In this document: positions 49,439 through 56,994 of the stretch, one piece after another
How positions within the stretch are numbered: position 1 is the stretch's first letter
Layout of the letters: the number at the start of each line of letters is the position of its first letter
Made by a program: the position numbers and the translations under genes
Assembly: GCF_900108295.1 (NCBI RefSeq)
Contig: NZ_FNWK01000001.1
Span: 372,001-436,000, forward strand
DNA length: 64,000 nucleotides
Source: Sphingopyxis sp. YR583
GTDB lineage: Bacteria > Pseudomonadota > Alphaproteobacteria > Sphingomonadales > Sphingomonadaceae
Reading direction: 5' to 3'
Notes under the pieces: model-generated
What the model saw: only the letters and a program-made list of their open reading frames with translations
Database searches by the model: none
What the model was told of the DNA's origin: nothing

Positions 49439-50435
49439 TGAAATCGGTGATTGCGGCGGCAGTCGCATCGGGGGCTTCCTCCATCGGCAAATGACCGATG
49501 CCCGGCAGCATCGCGACCTCCGACCCCGCGATGCGTTCGTTGAACGTCTTGGCGGCGGTCGGGTTGATGATCCGGTCCCTGTCGCCGAACAGGATCAGCG
49601 TCGGCGCCGCGATCTCGCCGACGCGCGCCGCCATCGCGGGTTCGCGGTCCATGCGCGCGCGCAGCACGGTCGCCGCGCGATTGCCCGGAAAACGCAGCAA
49701 TTCCCAATAGCGGTCGATCATCGCGTCATCGACGATCTCCTGCTTCTCGATCGACCCGCGCAGCGATTGTTCGACGAGCGTCCGCGGCGTGACCCGCGTC
49801 GCGAGCCAGCGTCCGAAGGGGTATTCGAGAACGCGAAAGCCGACGTTCGATTCGGGCCGCTTCTCGCCCCGCCGCAACGGCATGCCTGCGGCGTCGATAA
49901 GCAAAAGCGCATCGACGCGGTCGGGCTGCGCGAGCGCGTAACGCCAGCTGACCCAGCCGCCCATCGAATTGCCGCCAAGGACGAAATGGTCGAGCCCGAG
50001 CTTCGCCGCGACGACGTCGACCGCATCCATCATGCCCTGCGCCGAATAGTCGGTGTCGGGAGTCGCGCCGGTCAGGCCGTGACCCGGCAGATCGAGCGTG
50101 ACCACGCGATAGGTCTCGCCGAGCCGCTCCACCATCGGTTCCCAGGTGTGGAGACTGGCGTTGGCACCATGGATCAGGATGATCGCCCTGTCGCCGCGTT
50201 TGCCCTGATCGCGGTAATGAATGCGCTGCCCCGCCGGGCCGTCCACAAAAGCGCCGGCAGGGCCGCTATATTTGGCGATCATCGCGGCGCGATCGGTGTC
50301 GGGGGTCAGGAGCAGCAGGAAGCCCACGACGATCATTATCACCAGCGCAAGCGGGATCAGTACCCGTTTGCGGCGGAAGAATGGACGCCGCGGCGGCGGC
50401 GGTGGGTCGAAATCCATGTCGTCGGCGATCATCAT
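49389..50435 (-). CDS. Membrane-anchored alpha/beta-hydrolase
   Basis: 348 residues from MMIADDMDFDPPPPP, preceded by a GAGGGGGG site. A proline-rich cytoplasmic stub, one membrane helix (~25-44, LIPLALVIMIVVGFLLLL) and a periplasmic hydrolase: AIILIHGANASLHTW, LDLPGHGLT, nucleophile S157 in LGGNSMGGW, acid in LFGDRDRII and H in LPGIGHLPMEE. The triad is complete; epoxide hydrolase or esterase-like activity cannot be told apart. It is convergent with the preceding hydrolase and overlaps it by 50 bases. Confidence 0.85.
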   Translation of the reverse strand: MMIADDMDFDPPPPPRRPFFRRKRVLIPLALVIMIVVGFLLLLTPDTDRAAMIAKYSGPAGAFVDGPAGQRIHYRDQGKRGDRAIILIHGANASLHTWEPMVERLGETYRVVTLDLPGHGLTGATPDTDYSAQGMMDAVDVVAAKLGLDHFVLGGNSMGGWVSWRYALAQPDRVDALLLIDAAGMPLRRGEKRPESNVGFRVLEYPFGRWLATRVTPRTLVEQSLRGSIEKQEIVDDAMIDRYWELLRFPGNRAATVLRARMDREPAMAARVGEIAAPTLILFGDRDRIINPTAAKTFNERIAGSEVAMLPGIGHLPMEEAPDATAAAITDFIKRRLADPSRANPETR

Positions 50436-50505
50436 GCCCCCCTCAAGGCCTGGCGCGACCCTAACGAACAAGTCGGATGGGTCAATCTATCCCCAAGGTC
50501 AGTTC

Positions 50506-52173
50506 CTATGGGTGAAGCGACCTGCGGAAGGTTTCGGGCAGGAAGAGCAGCCCGACCACCAATGTGATCACCGCGACGATCACCGGATACCAGAGACCAT
50601 AATAGATGTTGCCCGTCGCCGCGACCATCGCGAACGCCGTCGTCGGCAGGAAACCGCCGAACCAGCCGTTGCCGATATGATAGGGCAGCGACATCGCGGT
50701 GTAGCGAATACGGCTGGGGAACAGTTCGACCAGCAGCGCCGCGATCGGGCCGTAGACCATCGTCACTAGCAGAACGAGATAGAAGAGGACCGCGACGACG
50801 AGCGGCTTGTTGATCGCCTTCGGATCGGCGGCGGCGGGATAGCCCGCGTCGCCGGTCGCAGCGGCGAGTTCCTTGCGGAAAGCGTCGGCTGCGCTCGCGC
50901 GGTCGTTTTCGGCAAGACGCCACGGTTCGGGCGCGACCAGGACGCGGTCGCCGATCGTGACGGTCGCCGGCTGCCCCGTGTGGCGGGGACGAATGGTGCT
51001 GGTGTAGCTGACGCCCGCCTTTGCCAGCGCCGATTTGGCGATATCGCAGCCGGTGCTTTCGAACTTTTCCTTGCCCACCGGATCGAACTGGAACGCGCAG
51101 GCGCCCGGGTCGGCGCTGACCTTTACCGCAGCGCTGGCCTGCGCCTTTGCCATCGCGGGATTGGCAGCCTCGGTCAGCATCTGGAACGCCGGGAAATAAG
51201 TGATCGCGGCGAGCGCGCAGCCCGCGAGAATGATCGGCTTGCGCCCGACCTTGTCGCTGAGCCAGCCGAAAAAGATGAAGAAAGGGGTGCCGAGCGCAAG
51301 CGCAATGGCGATCAGGATGTTCGCGGTCGCGCCGTCGACCTTCAGCGTCTTTTCGAGGAAGAAGAGCGCGTAGAATTGCCCCGAATACCAGACCACCGCC
51401 TGCCCCGCGACCGCCCCGAACAGCGCGACGATCACCCATTTGAGGTTCTCCCAGCGGCCGAAGGCTTCGGTGAGCGGTGCCTTTGAGGTCGTGCCCTCCT
51501 CCTTCATCTGCTTGAAGACGGGGCTTTCCTCGAGCTGGAGGCGGATCCAGAGCGAGACGCCGAAAAGGATCACCGAGATCAGGAACGGGATGCGCCAGCC
51601 CCAGTCGGCAAAGGCCTCTTCGCCCATCGTCGAGCGAATGACGATGACGACGCCGAGTGCCGCGAACAGGCCGAGCGTCGCCGTGGTCTGGATAAAACTG
51701 GTAAAAAGGCCGCGCTTGCCGTCGGGCGCATGTTCGGCCACATAAGTAGCGGCACCGCCATATTCGCCGCCGAGCGCGAGCCCCTGGACGAGACGGAGCA
51801 GCACGAGCAGGATCGGCGCCGCGACGCCGATCGACGCATAGCTGGGCAAAACGCCGACGAGGAAGGTCGACACGCCCATCAGGCCCATGGTGACGAGAAA
51901 GGTGTTCTTGCGCCCGACAAGGTCGCCGATGCGCCCGAAGACCACCGCGCCGAAGGGCCTTACCGCAAAGCCCGCGGCGAAGGCTGCGAGCGCGAAGATG
52001 AAGCCGGTGGTTTCGTTGACGCCCGAGAAGAATTGCGCCGAAATGATCGTCGCGAGCAGGCCGTAAAGGTAGAAATCATACCACTCGAACACCGTGCCGA
52101 GCGACGAGGCCAGGATGACCTTGCGCTCGCTCTGCCGGGTATCGATTACCGCCGCGTGCTCGCCGTTCGTCAT
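50506..52173 (-). CDS. MFS transporter, metabolite:H+ symporter (MHS/ProP-like) with extracytoplasmic insert
   Basis: 555 residues; typical MHS members have 430-480. The N-terminal half has SSLGTVFEWYDFYLYG, GRIGDLVGRKNT and GLALGGEYGGAATYVAEHAP, which are family signatures, and the second half has GWLSDKVGRKPIILAG. Between helices, about residues 335-455 form an extra hydrophilic domain with two cysteines (C359, C376). The likely cargo is a small organic acid, betaine or similar solute. It follows the helicase gene on the same strand with a 60-base gap. Confidence 0.88.
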   Translation of the reverse strand: MTNGEHAAVIDTRQSERKVILASSLGTVFEWYDFYLYGLLATIISAQFFSGVNETTGFIFALAAFAAGFAVRPFGAVVFGRIGDLVGRKNTFLVTMGLMGVSTFLVGVLPSYASIGVAAPILLVLLRLVQGLALGGEYGGAATYVAEHAPDGKRGLFTSFIQTTATLGLFAALGVVIVIRSTMGEEAFADWGWRIPFLISVILFGVSLWIRLQLEESPVFKQMKEEGTTSKAPLTEAFGRWENLKWVIVALFGAVAGQAVVWYSGQFYALFFLEKTLKVDGATANILIAIALALGTPFFIFFGWLSDKVGRKPIILAGCALAAITYFPAFQMLTEAANPAMAKAQASAAVKVSADPGACAFQFDPVGKEKFESTGCDIAKSALAKAGVSYTSTIRPRHTGQPATVTIGDRVLVAPEPWRLAENDRASAADAFRKELAAATGDAGYPAAADPKAINKPLVVAVLFYLVLLVTMVYGPIAALLVELFPSRIRYTAMSLPYHIGNGWFGGFLPTTAFAMVAATGNIYYGLWYPVIVAVITLVVGLLFLPETFRRSLHP

Positions 52174-52233
52174 CCGCTACCCCTTCGCCCGTTATCGTGT
52201 CGGGCGAAGGGTCTAGCGGATGGGCGGAACGCG

Positions 52234-53616
52234 TCAACCGACGCGCTTGACCGCACCCTTGTGCGCACCGACGCTCTTGTTGCGCGGGCGGAAGCGACGC
52301 TTGCGCTGGCCTTCGGCGCCTTCGCCAGCAGGCGCGCCATCACGGCGCGGACCGCGATCGCCGCGCGGCTTGTTGCCGTCACGGCCGCGCAACGCGTCTT
52401 CGCGCTGGCGCTGCGGGTTGCGGCCCTGGCTGCCGGTGTCGCGCGGCGGCTGCGCCGGCTTGGGCAGGTTGCGCACCAGCTCGTTGAAATTCTCGGGCAG
52501 CGGCATCGGTTCGGACTTGCTCCGCGTGACGCGCTCGATGTCGCGCATGTACGGACGCTCGTCGGGGGCGATGAAGCTGATCGCCTTGCCCTCTGCCCCG
52601 GCGCGCGCGGTGCGGCCGATGCGGTGGACATATTGTTCGGGCACGTTCGGGATCTCGAAGTTGATCACATGGCTGACGCCCGACACGTCGATGCCGCGCG
52701 CGGCAATGTCCGTCGCGACAAGCAGCTTGATATCGCCCGAGCGGAATGCCTGCAGCGCATGGGTGCGCTGCGATTGGCTCTTGTTGCCATGGATCGCCAT
52801 CGCCTTGATGCCCGCGCCCGCGAGGTGCCGCACGACGCGGTCGGCGCCATGCTTGGTGCGGGTAAAGATGAGCGCGCGGTCGATATCCTCGCTGGCGATG
52901 ACCGAATGGAGCAGCGCCTGCTTTTCCTTCTGCTCGACGAAGGTCGAATATTGGCTGATCTTTTCGACCGTCGTCGCCGCCGGGGTGACCGACACGGTCA
53001 CCGGATCCTCGAGGAATTGTTCGGCGAGGTGCGCGATTTCCTTCGGCATCGTCGCCGAGAAGAAGAGATTCTGGCGGCGCGACGGCAGCAGCTTTGCAAT
53101 GCGGCGCAGCGAGTGGATGAAGCCCATGTCCATCATCTGGTCGGCTTCGTCGAGAACGAAGATTTCGACGTCGTCGAGACGCAGCGCTCGCTGGTCGATC
53201 AGGTCGAGCAGACGGCCCGGCGTGGCGACGAGGATTTCGACGCCCTGCGCAAGATCGCGGATCTGCTTGTTGATCGGCACACCGCCGAAGACGGTCGAGA
53301 CGCGCAGCTTGGTGAAGCGGCCATAGTCGCGGCAGCTCTGCGCGATCTGCGCTGCGAGTTCGCGCGTCGGCGCAAGCACGAGCATGCGGCAGCTGCGCGG
53401 GTTGGTCTTGTGCGGATAGGTGATCAAATGGTGGATCGAGGGCAGCGAAAAGCCTGCGGTCTTGCCGGTGCCGGTCTGCGCGATACCGCACAGGTCGCGG
53501 CCCTTCATCAGCGGCGGGATCGCCTGCGTCTGGATCGGGGTCGGCTGGGTATAATCCTTGGCGGCAAGCGCGCGATTGATGTCGGCGTGCAGGCCAAAGT
53601 CGTTGAAAGTCGTCAT
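52234..53616 (-). CDS. DEAD-box ATP-dependent RNA helicase (RhlE-type)
   Basis: 460 residues from MTTFNDFGLHADI. All motifs are present: Q motif PTPIQTQAIP, I AQTGTGKTAG, Ia PTRELAAQ, II VLDEADQMMDMGF, III FSATMP, V ATDIAARGIDV, VI HRIGRTARAG. A basic, arginine/glycine-rich C-terminal tail of about 80 residues (RRDGAPAGEGAEGQRKRRF) is typical of RhlE. The role is in ribosome assembly or RNA turnover. A long, structured 5' region precedes it, as often seen for cold-responsive helicases. Confidence 0.94.
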   Translation of the reverse strand: MTTFNDFGLHADINRALAAKDYTQPTPIQTQAIPPLMKGRDLCGIAQTGTGKTAGFSLPSIHHLITYPHKTNPRSCRMLVLAPTRELAAQIAQSCRDYGRFTKLRVSTVFGGVPINKQIRDLAQGVEILVATPGRLLDLIDQRALRLDDVEIFVLDEADQMMDMGFIHSLRRIAKLLPSRRQNLFFSATMPKEIAHLAEQFLEDPVTVSVTPAATTVEKISQYSTFVEQKEKQALLHSVIASEDIDRALIFTRTKHGADRVVRHLAGAGIKAMAIHGNKSQSQRTHALQAFRSGDIKLLVATDIAARGIDVSGVSHVINFEIPNVPEQYVHRIGRTARAGAEGKAISFIAPDERPYMRDIERVTRSKSEPMPLPENFNELVRNLPKPAQPPRDTGSQGRNPQRQREDALRGRDGNKPRGDRGPRRDGAPAGEGAEGQRKRRFRPRNKSVGAHKGAVKRVG

Positions 53617-53925
53617 AAAATACTCACATAGGGCGACGCGCAGGCGCATCCGTTCGCATCGAACGGACGGCGCACGGCCGCGGGTTCGAAACGACCCGCG
53701 TGAAAGGGTGCCTCTGGGGACAAAGCGCCGGTCCGGCTCGTCCCGCGCCTGTTTCGGGCGGGAAAATCACGCTGCCGGTGGTTGCGGCGGGTGATCCCGC
53801 CATGCTGCGCTGCACAATATATGGCATAGTGCCCGCAATTTTGCAAGCTGGTTACGAATGTAAGTGTCGCGTGCCTTGTCGAAACGCCTTTCTTTCTGCA
53901 TCAAAAGCGAAAGAGGGAGCGGAAT
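53617..53925. other. Divergent region of helicase and glpK, with hairpins in the helicase leader
   Basis: No gene is supported. On the minus strand TTGCAA-N17-CATATA around 53816-53845 is a likely promoter, giving the helicase a ~200-base leader. Two perfect hairpins lie near the helicase start: 53649-53667 (8-bp stem, CAT loop) and 53679-53700 (7-bp stem). The glpK promoter must lie in the right-hand part; I could not define it. Confidence 0.45.
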
Positions 53926-55398
53926 ATGACCGAGAAGATCATCGTCATCGACGAAGGCACGACGTCGACGCGCACGATGCTTTTCGGCGTCGACGGTACG
54001 CCGCTCGGCAGCGCGCAGCGCGAAATTCGCCAGCATTATCCCGGCCCCGGGCTGGTCGAGCATGATGCCGCCGAAATCTGGGAGGCGACCCTTGCCTGCA
54101 CGCGCGAGATGATCGCGCAGGCGGGCGGCGCCGACCAGATCGCGGCGATCGGGATCACCAACCAGCGCGAGACGGTGGTATTCTGGGATCGCACGACCGG
54201 CGAGCCGCTTGCCCATGCGATCGTGTGGCAGGACCGGCGTTCCGCCGCCGACTGTACCGCGCTGAAGGAAGCCGGCCACGAAGCCATGGCGCAGGCGAAG
54301 AGCGGGCTGTTGCTCGACCCCTATTTTTCGGGGACGAAGATCGGCTGGGCGCTGAAAAACTGGCCGCAGCTCAAGGAAGCCGGCGACCGGCTCGCGGTCG
54401 GTACGGTCGAATCCTATCTGATCTATCGCCTGACCGGCGGGGTGCATGTCAGCGACGCCAGCAACGCCTCGCGCACGCTGCTGATGGACATCAACGGCCG
54501 GGGCGGCTGGGATAGCGATCTATGCGACCTGCTCGGCGTGCCGATGACGCTGCTTCCCGAGATCACCGGTTGCACGACGACCGTCGGCACCACCCATCCC
54601 GATCTGTTCGGAGCCGCCATTCCGATCTGCGGCATGGCGGGCGACCAGCAGGCGGCGACAATCGGCCAGGCATGCCTGTCGCCCGGGCAGACCAAGGCGA
54701 CCTTCGGCACCGGCGCCTTCATCCTGTCGGCCAGCGGCCCGGTGCGCCCGCAATCGAAGAACAGATTGCTCGCAACGGTGCTGGTGCAGGAAGGCGATGT
54801 CCGCTCCTATGCGCTCGAGGGATCGGTGTTCGTCGCCGGCAGCCTGATCAAATGGCTGCGCGACGGTCTCGGCCTGCTCGCAAGCGCCAGCGAGAGCGAG
54901 GGCCTCGCGCGGTCGGTTGCCGACAATGGCGGCGTCTATCTGGTCCCCGCCCTGTCGGGGCTCGGCGCGCCGCACTGGCGTCCCGATGCTCTCGCGGCGC
55001 TGTCGGGGCTGAATTTCGCGACGACCAAGGCGCATGTTGCGCGCGCCGCGCTCGAGGCGCAGGCTTATCAGGCGCAGGATCTGAAATCGGCCTTCGCCGC
55101 CGACGGGGCCGACTGGGCCGAAGTCCGGATCGACGGCGGCATGGCCGCGAACGACTGGATGGCGCAGGATCTGGCCGACATGCTGGATATCGTCGTCGAG
55201 CGGCCCGATTTCGTCGAAAGCACCGCGCTCGGCGCCGCGATGCTCGCCGCGACCGGAGCCGGGCTGTATCCGGACCTTGCGAGTGCGGCCAAAGCGATGC
55301 GCGGCACCGCGACGCGTTTCACGCCGGCACTCGATGCCGAGAAACGCAAAACGCGCCTTGCCGGGTGGCAAAGCGCGCTTGCAAAGGTTCTGGGCTGA
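53926..55398 (+). CDS. glpK: Glycerol kinase
   Basis: 490 residues, FGGY family. DEGTTSTRTMLFGVDG at 7-22 is the phosphate-1 motif, QREIRQHYPGPGLVEHDAAEIW and GITNQRET follow, GYFSGTKIGWALKN-type residues are present as FSGTKIGWAL, and GDQQAATIGQACLSPG and LSGLGAPHWRPDA close the fold. It phosphorylates glycerol to glycerol-3-phosphate. A GGGAG site precedes the ATG. No glpF or glpD is adjacent, so this is a stand-alone kinase gene. Confidence 0.95.
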   Translation: MTEKIIVIDEGTTSTRTMLFGVDGTPLGSAQREIRQHYPGPGLVEHDAAEIWEATLACTREMIAQAGGADQIAAIGITNQRETVVFWDRTTGEPLAHAIVWQDRRSAADCTALKEAGHEAMAQAKSGLLLDPYFSGTKIGWALKNWPQLKEAGDRLAVGTVESYLIYRLTGGVHVSDASNASRTLLMDINGRGGWDSDLCDLLGVPMTLLPEITGCTTTVGTTHPDLFGAAIPICGMAGDQQAATIGQACLSPGQTKATFGTGAFILSASGPVRPQSKNRLLATVLVQEGDVRSYALEGSVFVAGSLIKWLRDGLGLLASASESEGLARSVADNGGVYLVPALSGLGAPHWRPDALAALSGLNFATTKAHVARAALEAQAYQAQDLKSAFAADGADWAEVRIDGGMAANDWMAQDLADMLDIVVERPDFVESTALGAAMLAATGAGLYPDLASAAKAMRGTATRFTPALDAEKRKTRLAGWQSALAKVLG

Positions 55399-55399
55399 T

Positions 55400-55416
55400 C
55401 CCCGGCATTGCCGGGG
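55400..55416. terminator. Hairpin between convergent glpK and rpmE
   Basis: CCCCGGC-ATT-GCCGGGG, a perfect 7-bp stem, beginning two bases after the glpK stop and ten bases before the rpmE stop. There is no T-run. Confidence 0.55.
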
Positions 55417-55426
55417 CCGCCAACCC

Positions 55427-55654
55427 TTAACGCTTGAGCGACAGACCGCCGAAACGCTTGTTGAACTTCGCGACCTGACCGCCCGCATCGAGCAGACGTC
55501 CGGTGCCGCCGGTCCATGCCGGGTGCGCGGTCGGGTCGATTTCGAGCGTCATCACGTCGCCCTCTTTGCCCCAGGTCGAGCGCGTCTGATATTCGGTGCC
55601 ATCGGTCATCTTGACCGTGATCATGTGATAGTCGGGGTGCGTGTCTTTTTTCAT
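55427..55654 (-). CDS. rpmE: 50S ribosomal protein bL31, zinc-independent form
   Basis: 75 residues. [19 protein letters not shown] and [26 protein letters not shown] are diagnostic. The protein contains no cysteine, so it lacks the CxxC zinc ligands of C+ L31 yet keeps the L31 type A spacing. AGGAG lies 6-10 bases before the ATG. It is followed by the hairpin at 55400-55416. On the minus strand a TTGCAA-N17-TAGGGG pair around 55733-55763 could be its promoter. Confidence 0.95.
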   Translation of the reverse strand: MKKDTHPDYHMITVKMTDGTEYQTRSTWGKEGDVMTLEIDPTAHPAWTGGTGRLLDAGGQVAKFNKRFGGLSLKR

Positions 55655-55774
55655 CTCTTTGGCTCCTGTGCCGCTGGTTACCGACCAGCCGCGTGAGTCG
55701 ATGCTTCCCCGTCCGGGGCCGCGAAGCGGCGTCCCCTAACGGGCAAAGCCATAATTTGCAAGGGGGCGCATTAT

Positions 55775-55792
55775 TTCCGGCTGACGCCGGAA
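55775..55792. terminator. Hairpin downstream of fabZ
   Basis: TTCCGGC-TGAC-GCCGGAA, a perfect 7-bp stem 28 bases beyond the fabZ stop. On the fabZ strand the stem is followed by ATAAT rather than a U-run, so it is a moderate candidate for the end of the long envelope operon. Confidence 0.5.
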
Positions 55793-55819
55793 GCGGCACC
55801 GGCGCCGCCTACCGGAAAA

Positions 55820-56299
55820 TCAGTCGCTCGGCGGATCGGCGATCATTGCGGTGAACTGGCATTCGGTCGCCAGTTGGCCGTTCAGCATCGCCTTGCCTTC
55901 AAACTTGCAGATATTCCGCTTTGCCTGAAGGATGGTGACGTGAAGGTCGAGCAGCACGCCGGGCTCGACGGGCTTGCGGAACTTCACCCCGTCGATGCCC
56001 ATGAAATAGACGAGCTTGCCCGTGCCGCCGAGACCGAGCGATTCGACCGCCAAAATGCCACCCGCCTGCGCCAGCGCCTCGATAATAAGGACGCCGGGCA
56101 TGATCGGCCGGCCGGGGAAATGCCCTTGGAAAAAGGGCTCGTTCATCGTCACCGCCTTGACCGCATGGATCGAGGTGTCCTTCACCATCGATTCCACCCG
56201 GTCGACGAGCAACATCGGATAACGATGCGGCAGCAGCGTCAGGATCCGGCGGATATCCACCGGACCCATTGCGCCGTCCGAAATTTCCCCGTCGGCCAT
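55820..56299 (-). CDS. fabZ: 3-hydroxyacyl-[acyl-carrier-protein] dehydratase FabZ
   Basis: 159 residues; an internal ATG ten codons in gives a more usual length. Hot-dog fold with the catalytic pair H60 ([14 protein letters not shown]) and E74 ([11 protein letters not shown]). It dehydrates 3-hydroxyacyl-ACP in fatty-acid elongation. In most proteobacteria lpxD lies between skp and fabZ, and lpxA and lpxB follow; here fabZ follows skp directly and the next gene is rpmE. Confidence 0.95.
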   Translation of the reverse strand: MADGEISDGAMGPVDIRRILTLLPHRYPMLLVDRVESMVKDTSIHAVKAVTMNEPFFQGHFPGRPIMPGVLIIEALAQAGGILAVESLGLGGTGKLVYFMGIDGVKFRKPVEPGVLLDLHVTILQAKRNICKFEGKAMLNGQLATECQFTAMIADPPSD

Positions 56300-56304
56300 C
56301 GATC

Positions 56305-56994
56305 TTAGCGGGTCGTCGGTGCGGTGCCCGTCGGCGCCGGAGCCGGCGTGGCTGCGCCCTGCGAGGCGCGCGCCTGATCCATCAGCTGCTGGTTGCGCTG
56401 CTGAACGAGCTGACCGGGCTGGTAGCCCGCCGGAACCGCAATCGACACGTTCGGCAGGATGCGGTTGAGTTCGGTCACCACCGCTTCGGTGATGTCGACA
56501 TTGTTTTCGCGCGCGAACACCGCGTCGGGATTGAGCAGCAGATCGATCTTTTTCGCGGTCATCGCGGCCTTGACCGCTTCGTTCATGCGAATGCTGATCT
56601 GATCCTCGACATAAGCGATCGCGAGGTCGACGGGCGCACCGATCTGGCTGAGTTCGGTCTGCGCAGCCTGACGCTTGTCCTGCACGGCCTTTGCGGCCGC
56701 CTGCAGCGCAGTCTGGTTCTGCGGCGTCTTTTTCGATTCCTCGTTATATTTGGCGATCAGGACGTTGATTTCGGCCTGCAGCGTCTGCCCACGCGACTGC
56801 TGCTGATCGATCTGCGCCTTGTAGGTCGTTTCGATCTGGGTCGAGGCGGTCTGGAACGCGTTCGAACGGGCCGCGGCGATGCGGACGTCGGCGACACCGA
56901 CACCCTTTGCCTGCGCGATGGCGGGGGCCGACAGGATGGGCGAAACCGACAGCGTGGCCATCGCAAGCGCCGAAGCGACGAGAAGTTTCTTCAT
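56305..56994 (-). CDS. skp: OmpH/Skp-family periplasmic chaperone
   Basis: 229 residues. The signal peptide [19 protein letters not shown] ends near PAIAQ. The mature protein shows the Skp layout: an N-terminal strand [17 protein letters not shown], a long coiled-coil arm ([21 protein letters not shown] through [12 protein letters not shown]) and the C-terminal strands [19 protein letters not shown] glutamine-rich and proline/threonine-rich tail is added. It holds outer-membrane proteins for BamA. Its ATG overlaps the bamA stop by one base (TAATG). Confidence 0.93.
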   Translation of the reverse strand: MKKLLVASALAMATLSVSPILSAPAIAQAKGVGVADVRIAAARSNAFQTASTQIETTYKAQIDQQQSRGQTLQAEINVLIAKYNEESKKTPQNQTALQAAAKAVQDKRQAAQTELSQIGAPVDLAIAYVEDQISIRMNEAVKAAMTAKKIDLLLNPDAVFARENNVDITEAVVTELNRILPNVSIAVPAGYQPGQLVQQRNQQLMDQARASQGAATPAPAPTGTAPTTR

